Source: Ustulina deusta (Eukaryota; Ascomycota; Sordariomycetes; Xylariales; Xylariaceae). Taken from it: a stretch of DNA of 64,000 bases. A program made the position numbers and the translations under genes. The stretch covers positions 310,001 through 374,000 of the forward strand of contig JAJNNX010000045.1 of NCBI GenBank assembly GCA_023159155.1, in the 5' to 3' direction. The number at the start of each line of letters is the position of its first letter. Within the stretch, counting starts at the first letter, position 1. The notes beneath the pieces were generated by a model that saw only the letters and a list, made by a program, of their open reading frames with translations, was not told the origin of the DNA and ran no database searches. Of the stretch, positions 34,367-45,134 are shown piece by piece.

Positions 34367-36881
34367 TATTTATGTACCATCCATCTCCTTACGGGGTCTG
34401 GCGATGGCGACACCAAAAGGCTATTGGTAATTCTTCGAAGCCCAGCACTATTAGTGCTGCTATCTGCTATCCACGAGAATTTGATAAATGATACCCCTTC
34501 TGAGGTAACAGGAGTTGGGGATTCGGCTGCTTCTAGATGTTTAATTGAGGTTCTGTATCCTCCTCACATGTATATTGGCTGTACGCACATTCATATGACG
34601 GACAAAAATTGAACTGTGACTCTGACATCGGTTAGGCGCTGGGTACGCAATATAATGCCTTCTCTAATTTGAGACTAGAGGGTGGTATTGGGGCTTTGAA
34701 TAGGACCTTCTCGCTTGTATGGAGCAATAACGCATGTTATCTTTCGAACTCTTCTCACCTGTATGTGCTGGTAGCCATGAAACATGAGTGTAATACTTGC
34801 AAGCCAACCACACGCCGCGCTCGACTAGCAAGAACTGTAGGCTGCAAGGCAGACGATTGCTTGGATGCTGAGAGACGGCGGGAGCTTGATTAAATAGCTA
34901 TTCTTAGACTGCAGTCCTGTCTGTCGTGCTACAACTCCTCACGCAACTGCACCCGCCATTGGCCCCCGAAAGGGGCTTGGACGACGTCTTATCAACCACG
35001 TTGTCTCCATCCTTGGTACCTATTCAAGCTGCCGTGTTGCTTTTTTGGCTGCTACTAGGCATACCTACCTGCTTCATACCGTTTCGACACGACCCCCTAG
35101 ATAGTTGCACATCGTCCCCTGGCGGGCCAGGCCAGAACCCAGGTTACCACGTACTTCGCCCCATTATGGCATGTTCCACTATACATAATACAAAACGACG
35201 ATATCGTAGATAACCGCCATTTTCCAATCCAACCCAACCGGTGCCACGGTCCCAGGCCGCCAAAAAAAAAAGGACCTTGACCTCCGCAAATGCGCAAAGC
35301 GAGCGAGCGAGCTATTGCTCTGCCACCCCGCGGTCGGACGCAGAGTATCGTAAGCCCTCGGCAAAACTCGCGCCGTCTGCAGGTACGTGCAGAACACAGT
35401 TGGTGTAGGTAGGTAGCTGACTGACTGGCTGCTGCTGACGAGACGACGAGTTTGGGGGTTGGTCATTCTTACAAAACATTGCGTGGTACACGCTCGCCAT
35501 GGGCTTTGCTAATCGAAACGCTGCTCCCCTCCCTTCACTGAAGGGTTTCGAGACTGCGAACTGTCCTCTTCTTGGAAACGCTTACTGTGTTGTATCGATT
35601 CCCCCCTCCCCCCCCCAATCGACAGCCAGTCATGTGGCGCTGGTGTCTAAGCCTGAGCAAAGGCTGATTAATTGCTGCCAACTCTCCGACTTTCTTGGTG
35701 CAATTACCCAAAGCGGCCAACAACACCCCTATAACGCCGTCGCATTAAGGCATCCAGCCTCTTGGGGGGGGCGATAGGATTCGGCTTGGCAGTTGCCGAT
35801 CTTGGGGTAGCGAAGCGGGCGAGCGAGTGAGGGGGGGATCACAGAAAAAAAAAAGACTAAGACGACATAACGTCCCCGGCGCTTTTCTTGTGTGTGTGAT
35901 CTATCTAGGTATTCGCGGTCATCGAGCCTGAATTGGCGGGGACTGCCTACACTAAGAAAAAATAGGTCTCTTTTTCCCCCGAAGGTCCAGGCCGCAGGTA
36001 GGTATTGCTCAGGGGAATGCTGACATGTGGGCTGGGATGAGGGCCGAGGGCTGCGGACGGATGAGCCACATCTGTGAACGCGTTGGCCGTTCGAGGCTGG
36101 CTCGCGTTGCATTCCGCAACCCCGGGGCCTGTTTCCCACGGCTCACATGGTAGCAGCCGTGAGGTTCCCAAGTCCCAGAACCACGCAGCCCCGTAGCTCT
36201 CCCGGCCACCAAGGGTGCTTTAGCACACATGATGCGAGGTCGGCTCGAGTCTCGCCAAGATTCCTCGCTCGCTCGCTTGCACCCTCCCTAGAATACCTGC
36301 ATAGGTAGGTAGTATCTCGGGCTCCTTGGCGCATGCTGGATCACCCCCCAGAGTTCACCACCATCTCGTGCGTGTTTCGATGCAACCTCGAACAAGAGCG
36401 AGGCGAAGGAACGCAGCCTGCATGTAAGTAGTAGCAAGCTAATGTAACTGCTGTCCTATGCGACGACATTGTTGCCACATATAGAAATATCCCCTCTACC
36501 GAGAGCCTCACCTCGTGACATGCCCCCCCCTCATTGCCTGCTTCGCTGCGGCCACAAGTTGAGTGTTTTAACTCGTATCCTGGACGTGTTTCTCTCCACG
36601 GAACGTTTCGTTCTTCAGTTTTGTAAATCAATCCACAGTATACATTTCTGAATGATACCGGACATCAGACATCGAATTTTCTATCGGGTCATAGCATTGG
36701 AAGAAGAACGACAACGACTGAGCCTATAACTTCTTGCTTCTGGTATTCTACTATCGACGTACCCAGGTCCTTTGGTGCCATGCCTCCACGTGAACGAGAC
36801 TAGGGCGAAGAATAACATTACCAACAACAATATCAGAGACTTGAAGAGAGGAGCCTGCTCCTCTCTTGGCCTTGAGTCGCG
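34367..36881. other. Gene-free stretch between the EXO70 and membrane-sensor genes
   Basis: About 2.5 kb. Many short overlapping frames on both strands, none with a domain or a splice-compatible partner. Contains poly-A (about 35264-35273) and poly-C (about 35606-35617) runs and short TAGGTAG units near 35405 and 36300. The last few hundred bases are probably the long leader and promoter of the sensor gene. Confidence 0.45.
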
Positions 36882-38501
36882 ATGCGTCCCCAACTCATTA
36901 CTCTAGCGCTCACATCGGGTACTCTAGCCTCGACGAATTCTGCTCTACGAGGCAGGCCAGCCGGAAACGAAGACTCGTCGCTCCAACTACGCCATGAATC
37001 TGGCCTCGCTTCCCGGGAGGCGACCTTAGAAAGGCGTGTTTGGGCTCGCCGGTCGGACTCTTGCAAGGGGGAGAAGAGGCGTAAATGGTTTCGGGTAGCT
37101 CGTGAGAAGCGCAAGTGTTGCGATGGTGACGACGATAGCGGGAGTGATTCCGATTGTAGTAAAACCAGTTATTCACCATCATCTCCATCATCACATGAAT
37201 CCACAAAATACCCTACTCCCACCGCCAGCATAACCACATCCATCCCTAGCACCGTGGCCAGCACTACTTCTACACCCGCAGCGACGGGTCCGCCACCACC
37301 ACCAGACACAGGTCTGCCATCCACTAGCCCAACCAGCGCGCCCTCACCGTCGGGCTCGACCAGCGTACACATCGCCGACGGTCCCACCAGCACACCAGTC
37401 CCGCCACAACCGAATCATGATAAAACTGGTCCGACGGCTGACGAAAGTAACCGGCTACGGGTGGCACTTGGCATAGTCGGCGGAATCCTTGTTCTCTCCA
37501 TCCTCTCGTTCCTTTGGTACTGGGTTGTGATCCGGCCAAGGCGACGAGATCGCCTAGGCGGGCAGCGCCTCGCGCTGGCCAAAGACGCCGATCTGGAGAG
37601 CCACGTCACCGTGGACCTGAGGAGCGGTCTTCACACGCCGCGGGGCGGACCTCGCGGACCCGGGAGCAGCAGTGACGGATTATCGAATTATGCGCTGTCC
37701 GCCGTCCCCCCTGTTCCCCCTGTCCCCGCTCCCGCCGGCATGCCGGGCCCAGGCCATCCGGTTGTCGAGAGCGCAGCCCGCAGCCTGTCCATTCCGTCGT
37801 CTCCGGGGTCTGCGCACGCGGGGGCTTACCCTGCGTTACAGTGGGCGCCGATGGCGTCCTCTTCCCCGGCCACGAGCCACGGTTCCTTCGCGGACGCATA
37901 TGCGACGCCGCACCCGGCATACGGCCAGGCCCACCATCCCCAGTCGTATTCTCCCGCGGGGAGTCCGCAACGGCCCCCCCTGCCGCCCGTGTTCCCGCCA
38001 CAGGGGCCGCCCACCCTGCCCTCGCCTCTGCATGTCGGCGGTGCCTCTCACATGCACCCGGCAGCGCCGCCGCGGACGATGGAGCTCGATGGCCGGCAGC
38101 CGCCACCGCGGTATCCAGACGCCATCGCGACGTCGGAGGTCCCGCGGGGCGTGAGCCCGACATCGCCTCTCCCCGTGTCCCCGCTGTCCGTGGCCTCGCG
38201 CGACGAAGGCGCGCCACACATCGCGACGACTACGCCGGCCGCAGACGAGTCGCAATACCCCGCGCAGCAGCGACAGCAGTACAGCAACGGCCCGCGACAG
38301 CCCAGCTACGGGGACTACGCGCCCTCGGTCCTACCCGAAGTAGTGTCGCCGATATGCCAGCTGGGGCAGACATCGGCGTCGCCGCCCGAGTACGACGAGT
38401 CGGCCGAGGCTGCGCGGTCGGGCGGCGTCCGTGGTGCGAACAACCACCACGGGTTCCCCGAAGACAAGCAGGTCTTGCAGCAGCCCATGTCCCGTTATTG
38501 A
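36882..38501 (+). CDS. Single-pass membrane protein, cell-wall-sensor-like
   Basis: Intronless frame of 539 aa. Residues 1-20 form a signal peptide. The exterior part has a short basic/Cys-containing region (KRKCCDGDDDSGSDSDC) and a Ser/Thr/Pro-rich mucin-like stalk (about 95-185). A single transmembrane helix spans residues 194-217 (VALGIVGGILVLSILSFLWY), followed by a basic stop-transfer RPRRRDR. The roughly 320-residue cytoplasmic tail is Pro/Ser/Gly/Ala-rich and disordered with PPEYDE and PPRYPD motifs. This layout is that of Mid2/Wsc-type stress sensors and related fungal proteins, but there is no WSC domain and no sequence-level match I can vouch for. Codon third positions in the tail are very GC-rich, which explains the long shadow frames on the minus strand. 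Confidence 0.8.
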   Translation: MRPQLITLALTSGTLASTNSALRGRPAGNEDSSLQLRHESGLASREATLERRVWARRSDSCKGEKRRKWFRVAREKRKCCDGDDDSGSDSDCSKTSYSPSSPSSHESTKYPTPTASITTSIPSTVASTTSTPAATGPPPPPDTGLPSTSPTSAPSPSGSTSVHIADGPTSTPVPPQPNHDKTGPTADESNRLRVALGIVGGILVLSILSFLWYWVVIRPRRRDRLGGQRLALAKDADLESHVTVDLRSGLHTPRGGPRGPGSSSDGLSNYALSAVPPVPPVPAPAGMPGPGHPVVESAARSLSIPSSPGSAHAGAYPALQWAPMASSSPATSHGSFADAYATPHPAYGQAHHPQSYSPAGSPQRPPLPPVFPPQGPPTLPSPLHVGGASHMHPAAPPRTMELDGRQPPPRYPDAIATSEVPRGVSPTSPLPVSPLSVASRDEGAPHIATTTPAADESQYPAQQRQQYSNGPRQPSYGDYAPSVLPEVVSPICQLGQTSASPPEYDESAEAARSGGVRGANNHHGFPEDKQVLQQPMSRY

Positions 38502-39559
38502 AGAAACCCTTCCCCCCCCCCCAAAAAAGGAACCCGAAAAAAAATTTTTTTTAACTAAAAATTTGTAAACTCCTCTCATCGCTTATCACTAACAACTGCC
38601 ATTCAACAACAAAATTAGAGCGAGATGAATGGGGGGAAAAGTGGAAGGGAAGGGGGAAGAAAGCATGGTTTCGAAGCGCGATTATTAGTTTACCTCCTTA
38701 CGCTATATAATGCATTGTACATAATGACTTACGCGGGATAGGAGAGGGTAGGAGAGGGAGAGGGGTTATAATTATACACGATGGGGGGGGGGTGCGAGGA
38801 AATCCCGGACTGAAGACTGGCATTCTCCTTTCTCTGGCACAACAATTATCTATACTTACCAAAGTAGGAAGATACTTACGTGCCTACAGCTTTGTAGGTA
38901 AACTCGGATAGGCCGGCGTATTTCATTAGAGCGAAAACATATCCTTTGTCATCTCCATCAAGGTTGTATCATACTTGAATCTTGTCCGTTAATAAATATC
39001 ACAACTTACATATATTCTTCTTCACTGCTCATTTAGCTGCCTTCAGATTAGAGCTAGATCGAACACGTGAGACGTGTGACACTGAGTGGTCGTTATCAGC
39101 ATGCAGTGCGTATTGCAATATTAGATCAGTTAGGTAAGCATGATCTACCCCTATACTTGTCTGAATGCATACCTATCTTTTTTTGATTTAATAAAAATAA
39201 AAAGGAAAAAAAGGAAAAAAAGGAAACGACCGAATTCTCTCACCTGGCTTTCCCCCATCCATGTCGAAACCCCAATGAAACGCCGGATTAAGCGAATGAA
39301 GGTAAGACCAAGTGTAGCCCGCGGTATCCATATCCACAGCTATGGCAGTAGTAGATGCCGTGCGAATGAAAAAGAAATGTGAGATGCTAGGTAGGTATCC
39401 AAGTTCAAGAATCCAATCTAAGTGTACAAGTTCGTGCCACCGAGAATAACGTGCGAATACCAACCAATATGATCTTGTCTTCGTGGAGAACTGTTATAGA
39501 GAACGTATATGTTGGCGTAATGAGTGTGTCCTCGCGTGGATATTAGAAGCAAGGCTGTT
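38502..39559. other. Convergent 3' spacer with low-complexity runs
   Basis: About 1.06 kb between the stops of the sensor gene and the RBR gene. Ten bases after the sensor stop come C11 and A6, then A8T8 at 38537-38552. A G9-10 run lies near 38785, and an AAAGGAAA microsatellite around 39200-39227. No gene seen. Confidence 0.55.
38537..38552. terminator. A8T8 palindrome in the sensor gene 3' region
   Basis: Perfect AAAAAAAATTTTTTTT directly downstream of the sensor gene stop, preceded by C11 and A6. It could act as an efficiency element for 3' end formation or as a nucleosome-free boundary; this is inference from composition only. Confidence 0.3.
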
Positions 39560-42248
39560 TCACGCGACTGTTTGGCTATCTGGGGGAACGGGGTCAACGT
39601 GATTCCTCCATTCGAATACTCGGTTCATACCACTACCCGGCCCTGTAAGTCCAGCAAGCTCTGAAGGCTTCGGTTGTTCCATTTGGCGATACCGTCGTCG
39701 GCCCATTGGCGCATGTACGGCGAAGTCGTCCATGTAATTATGGGTGGTGGCTCTTCGGGGTATAGCGTGCGAGGCATAACGGGGATCAAACGGTAAATCA
39801 TACATGTCCTCGCCCATCGTGTGGCGTCTTGAAATAGGGCTCAGTACCATAGGAGGCTGGTGTAGTGGTGGATGTCCTATACCCAAAGGGGGTGCTGTCA
39901 GAGGGGGAACGGGTTGACCAAAAGAGCGGTGGGGGTTGAAATTCTGGCGCTGTTCTGAAAATCTGTCTGCCAGTCGTCTTTCCATCGACGAACTCCGCAC
40001 GCCTCTTGCTTTATTCACCCCAGATACATAATTGGCACCAGAGTTTTGGCGTTCAAGTGTAAGAGAAGGTGGTGGCAGCGGTACAGCAGGCGGAGGAGCT
40101 GGTGGGACAATGGCACTATGTGCTCTTCTCCGGTAATCGTTGTGCAAGAAATGGTCGGCTGCATTCCCAATGCCTACTACATCACCAATGTCATCAAGAT
40201 AATCGTCGTCCTCATCTTCTTCACCATCGTCATCGTCGTCGTCGATATGTTGTAGCGGCCTCCGAGTTCTATCTCCATTTCGATGTCCTCGATGGCGTCG
40301 CGATTCAGGCGCATAGCCCATGCCTCGTGGCAAACCATCAGTACCACCAAGGCGTTCTCTGCTCACCATCGGTACATGTATCTGCACATGGCCAAGTTCA
40401 CCGTCGTCATTGAAATAATAGTTGAACGGGGGACAGTCGCAGGCTTTCCATTTCGATCCACACCTCATGCAGAACTGGGCACCACAACGGCTGTGTTTGA
40501 TTAGAAATGACCATGGCTATTTCAAGTTCGACAAGATGAACATACCAGGTCATGTGGTTGCAACCCTCTTTTAGCTCAACCATGGCTTGGCATTTGAAGC
40601 AACGTTTCCAACCCGCTTCTTCCGCTACTTTCTCAAATTGAGCTGTAGCTGCATCGGCAGGGCAATGCCTCGACTTGTGCCACTTGTTATAGCAATCGCC
40701 ACATATCTCAGTATTGCATTTTCTGCACTTAGCGCTAGTGCGGCCATTGCTGTGATGGCGAAGATCCGCAGGTCGGATCCATTCTCCACATTTCGCTTTG
40801 GGGCAGTAGTTACGGTCTCTCGTAAGAAAACTTGAGAACTTTTCATTCCAGGCCCTCTTGAAGTCATCGTTAAACAAGTCATTGACATGTTTTATTGGAA
40901 TGATTTCCTCGGTACAACATGTTGGTGGCATGTTCTGGGCATCTTCGATTGACAGCTTGAAGCGTCTTTTCAGGCATTTTTCACACCATCGGTGTCCACA
41001 GTTGAGCCTTGCCAACCTCTTGGCCGAAATTCTATCATTACATGCTACGCACTCACGGCTAGATGCTTGTTAGCGGAGTCTTCCCCTAGAAAACAATGAC
41101 AATTTTATTGATGCTCATGCTCAACCTACATTTTGGGGTCCATGTCGTAAGACTGCGGGAGAGAGGACGTTTGGAAAAACTTCCCGGGTGATTGCCTTGA
41201 CGAAGAGCCCACGCTGTGAGATGTCACACGTGAAGTAGAAGTCGCTCGTGACCGCGAGAATGGCGATTTCCCGGAGTATGAAACGTCGGAATGATAATAC
41301 TTCTTGTGAGCACTAGAAATGAAACTGGTTATTAGGGACGTCTATAAATAGTACCACGCCTACATACCGCTTTGGTGAAAAAATGGCCTGCTCCTCCTTA
41401 TGCCCCTCGGGACCTCTATGGTGCGGCGGAGCACGACTTCGGGACCTCGATTGATGTGCTTGTCTGTGTCGAGAGACCGATGATCTCCTGACGATGATGC
41501 GAGGACGACGAGAAATAACTTGGTCCTCCGAATCCTCGGTGGCGCTCTCGATCTCTGGCACAATCCTGTCGCGGGATTTGTGCCTAGACCGACTACGACT
41601 GGGCGGGTTAGGAACTGGTTCTGAATCTGGTGTACCGTTCATCCGCTCTTTCATTCGAGCCTTCATCCGGTGGTCTTGAGTAGAGTCAGACGATTCATCA
41701 TCAGAGTCGTCACTTGAACTCCCGGACAATGACCTGGGCGAGGGTGCCGAGGGTGCCGAGGGTGCGTGAGCGTATGATGATCGCGTTGGTGTTGGAATAG
41801 TGGTGGAATCGGTCGACTGGCTACTTCGTGAAGTCGGTCTCGACTTCACTCTTGACTTGGCTCTCGACGTCGCTCTCGATGTCGCTCCCCATGTGACTCT
41901 TGATCTTGATCGCAGTCGACCCCTCAGCCGCACCTTCTCACTATCGTCGTCGCTGTCGTCCTCATCGTCATCATATAGCCGCCGACCCCGAGATTTGGGG
42001 GTAGTTGGCCGGGTCAATAGTCGCACGGGAGGCATCGAATGCGTGTCAAGATCTTCGGACGGCCTTGATGGATGAGACGAATATTTCGGCTTCCTGCGGT
42101 CGGACCTTTGTATTTCAGGCTGTCGGGTTCGATGAGGCAGCGAATGGCGCGACTCTCCTCGCCGTGGTTCCCAATCAAGGTTTTCCGAAGCTGCTGCATG
42201 GCGTCTGCGCCGATACGGCTTGCCTGCAACACCCTGTGAGGAGGCCAT
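39560..42248 (-). CDS. RBR (RING1-IBR-RING2) E3 ubiquitin ligase with SR-rich N-terminus
   Basis: Protein of 835 aa from four exons, 42248-41368, 41312-41130, 41058-40546 and 40490-39560, all closing in phase. Residues 1-350 are basic and Arg/Ser-rich with tandem SRATSRAKSR-type repeats and an acidic block DDDEDDSDDDSE. RING1 starts at C358 (CVACNDRI, then CGHRWCEKC). An IBR follows with CPKAKC...CRKCNTEICGDC. RING2 is CFKCQAMVELKEGCNHMTCRCGAQFCMRCG. RBR enzymes pass ubiquitin through a thioester on the RING2 cysteine, here C521 in EGCNHMTC. The C526 codon is split by intron 3. The C-terminal 300 residues are disordered with a Glu/Asp run and a Pro-rich part. Substrate unknown. Confidence 0.9.
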
Positions 42249-44199
42249 TTGTCTGTAACGTTTTACTGCGTCAGCCCCAAAGCCTGGTTGTGCGGAGGGA
42301 AGCCCAAAGCACCGTCGCTCGGTTGGACGAGGAGACGTGCCGATATAGCACAGAGGGAGCCAACTGGTTGCTCCTGAGTGGCCACCTGCACGTCGTGGCA
42401 GCCGGTGTTGATTGGGCTACGAGGTTGCACGCTGCATTAGAGCCGTGATGGCAGCACCAGGGCGGGAGTGGATCACCAATGGCCAGGCACCGGAATCCGC
42501 AGGAGGGTGGTTGGAGCTGGCAGACAATTTGCTGCGCCTTATTTCGAGGGCACAAAACGACGCAGTCGGAAATCCTGTGGTTGTCCTCAGTTGGGAACGC
42601 AATTGTGCAATCGGATGGCAGCTTCGTCTTTCGTCGTCGTCTGTGTGCCTCGGGAAAAGATGGCGGAGGGGGCGAGTGAGTGGCCCCTATTGCCCAGAGC
42701 CGGTACGTGTACGACCCGCAGTTAGTGCAGTGCGAAGGGAGGAGGTAAGGTAGCAAGAATGAAGCGAGCTGGAGAGCGAGGGCTGGGCATTGCCGTGTGG
42801 GTTGGAGACATCGCTGTATACTATACTAGTGCAGTGTAGGCTAGGTAGCTCTGAAGACGACAATTAACGCCGTATTTTCCGTGTCTGTTTCGTGCAACCT
42901 AACCCAAGACAGGCCCCTGACCAGCACACAACCCTGACTCTGAATTCTGACCTGACGCACCGTGCATGCTCGTCGGCCGTCTTGGTTGGCTGGGCATTGG
43001 GAAGCGCCCCAGGCGCAGCCCCTATTTCCCCATTGTAGTGACTTGATGCCGCTGTCTCTGCCTCGTCTCTAGTGTAGAGAATGCCAAACGCCAGCGCTCC
43101 CGTATACCGTACACCTGTGTCCCTGCTACCCTCACCAGATGCGGGTAGTGTCCATTTGTCCATCCGCATCTGCCCATGACCGTGCCCACTTCTGCCTAGC
43201 TTCCGACGACCCGTTACCGGACTTGCACCGCACTACACTTGCAATCAACCACAGACTTAGCCTGCCGACGACCACCTGAGCTGGACAGATGAGATGGTGG
43301 TGTGCGATTGATAGATGATCTCTCACATGCGAGCGATGTATGTGCGTGTCCGTGTGCCTGTTGTGGGGTTGCACGAACTCGGGAAGATGCGCCATCTCAG
43401 ATGTAGTAATGAGAGACCTGTCTCTGTCAAATGACTTACGATGGTCCCCGGAAGCAGACATTGCTGCTGAGAAGAAGGTGTGGGTCGTGCTTAATTGGTG
43501 ATAGATGGTACGTTTTGCTGTCACCAACGTGACGGCTTGCTGATCCAGGCTCTCTTATTTGCTTCCATCAGTTTGGTCTTGGGTCGTCGACAACGCACCA
43601 TCTCGTCTTTCGAAAGAACGGTCGACGGTGGACGCTGCGTTGTAGCAGGTCAACGGCATACCAGTCGGCACCCGAACCACCCAAATCCAGTCGACTGGCC
43701 AGGTCGGCTAGAGTGTACATGTATATGTAGGCACTGCATGCCGCGCTGGAGCCCCCGCCCCCGTCATGCAATGAAGTCAGCTTGGCCGAGACAGCGTCAG
43801 GCCATGTCAGGTCCCAGTATAAAGGCCTTCCGGTTTGCCAGCTCAGTTTCTCCCGCCAGATACTTAGACAGCCTCCAGATGTCCCGCTCGCCCTGTTCGA
43901 TTTATCGATGTTGGGAGGGGGGAGAGGGCGGCAATGGTGTCGTCGCTGACGTCGCAGGTAGCATTCAAGGCAGATGGAGTTCTGGCTTCTCGGTAAGTTG
44001 ACGTCGCGCACATATATTCCACATGTAACGAGCCAAACAGGATGCATGTGTTTGATGCTGAATCGTGGTCTTGTTTCTCGCAACCCTGTGGTCTAGACGA
44101 GGGCACAGTTGTGTGCTTGAACATGCAGAAACATCGACAAACGACGTCACCAGGCTATCCCGTTGTCTCATCCTTGCCACAACTACTAGTCAAGGTCAT

Positions 44200-44345
44200 C
44201 TGTAGGTATACTATCTAGTCTAGTGTAGTACCTAGTGTAGTTTTTGGAGTTAGCTGTTATAAATAAAACACCAGCTCGGAACATGGAGGTGGTCAGGTAC
44301 CTAGGTACTTACCTCCATGTAAGGTAATGCAATAAGTTACGTGAG
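44200..44345. repeat. TAGGTA/ACCTA motif cluster
   Basis: Units such as CTAGTGTAGTACCTAGTGTAG and GGTACCTAGGTACTTACCTCC. Same family as the other clusters. Confidence 0.5.
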
Positions 44346-44558
44346 AATTGCTCAGGGCAATGTTTAGATACTTCCAAGATTCCAACTGTTAGATAGATAG
44401 TGAGCCCTACCACAGACAGTGAGACATGCACAACAACCTTGAAGCAATGGGCCCTTCACAAGGGACTAACCCGGTAAAAAGAGGTAATCGATCTGCCCCT
44501 CAGCTCACATACTCGGTATTTGTGGCTGGGTGCAACAAAATACTTGGTGATGCTGGGA

Positions 44559-44609
44559 CTCTCTCTCTCTCTCAGTCTCTTTCTCTATCTCTGTTTCTCT
44601 CCCCTCTCG
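44559..44609. repeat. CT microsatellite / pyrimidine tract
   Basis: A nearly pure (CT)n tract with T interruptions, 50 nt, about 530 nt upstream of the lipase start. Confidence 0.7.
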
Positions 44610-44749
44610 CTAGATAGTCTATGACTCAGGCCGAAAAATAATGCATCGGAATGGGAGAGAGGATGATGTGTAGAAGGACTATCTAGACTACCTATTGAGG
44701 CTTGGATGAAAGCATGCCCTGTGTTGTTGTTGGAAGTAGATAAGGCGGG

Positions 44750-44790
44750 TAGGCTCTATGATAGGCTCTATGGTAGGCTCTATGGTAGGC
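44750..44790. repeat. 12-bp tandem repeat, 3.4 copies
   Basis: TAGGCTCTATGA, then two exact TAGGCTCTATGG copies, then a partial TAGGC. A small minisatellite built on the TAGG core that also recurs in the motif clusters. Confidence 0.75.
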
Positions 44791-45109
44791 AGGTAGAGCG
44801 ACAAAATATACACGCTAAGGGACGCAGCGTTTCGTCATTTCTTACCGTACCAGTTCGGCCCCCTCGTCCACCTCCCTCTTCATAGAGAACTTGCATCAAC
44901 TCGTCAACTCCCCCGTCACATCCGAATGGGCTCCTCTACTCCAGCACTCTACTTCAGCTACTCAGGTCCTTAATACTTCACTGACGGCACTCTGCGAAAA
45001 ACATATTTCCCCGATAGAGACCGGCTTCGTCGCTCGTGAACTAGCCTCCATAGCCTTCCCAATAATATATTGACACCGCCATTCTTGACTCTGTCAACAC
45101 GCACCGACA

Positions 45110-45130
45110 ATGAACCGCGCCATCCGCTGA
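45110..45130 (+). promoter_or_regulatory. Six-codon upstream ORF before the lipase gene
   Basis: An ATG at 45110 opens a frame of six codons ending in TGA at 45128-45130, only four bases before the main ATG at 45135 and in a different frame. Such a tight uORF could lower initiation at the main start or depend on short-range reinitiation. Whether the mRNA includes it is not known, but the distance makes it likely. Confidence 0.55.
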
Positions 45131-45134
45131 CAAC

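Larger units (their letters stand above)
42249..45134. other. Gene-free stretch between the RBR and lipase genes (divergent promoters)
   Basis: About 2.9 kb between two divergent genes. Openings at 42271-42756, 43132-43527, 43495-44001 and 43568-44083 overlap one another on both strands, without domains. Contains a TAGGTA-type cluster (about 44200-44345), a CT tract and a 12-bp tandem repeat. The last part is a pyrimidine-rich leader with a short upstream ORF. Confidence 0.5.

Noticed and set aside
37606..38255. Long minus-strand frames opposite the sensor gene
   Set aside because: Shadows caused by high GC at third codon positions; Arg/Ala-rich nonsense with no features.
41494..42448. Plus-strand frames opposite the RBR gene
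   Set aside because: Antisense shadows of the SR-rich coding exon.
43495..44083. Overlapping frames of 168 and 171 codons on opposite strands
   Set aside because: No domain, no splice context, and each is a shadow of the other in non-coding DNA.
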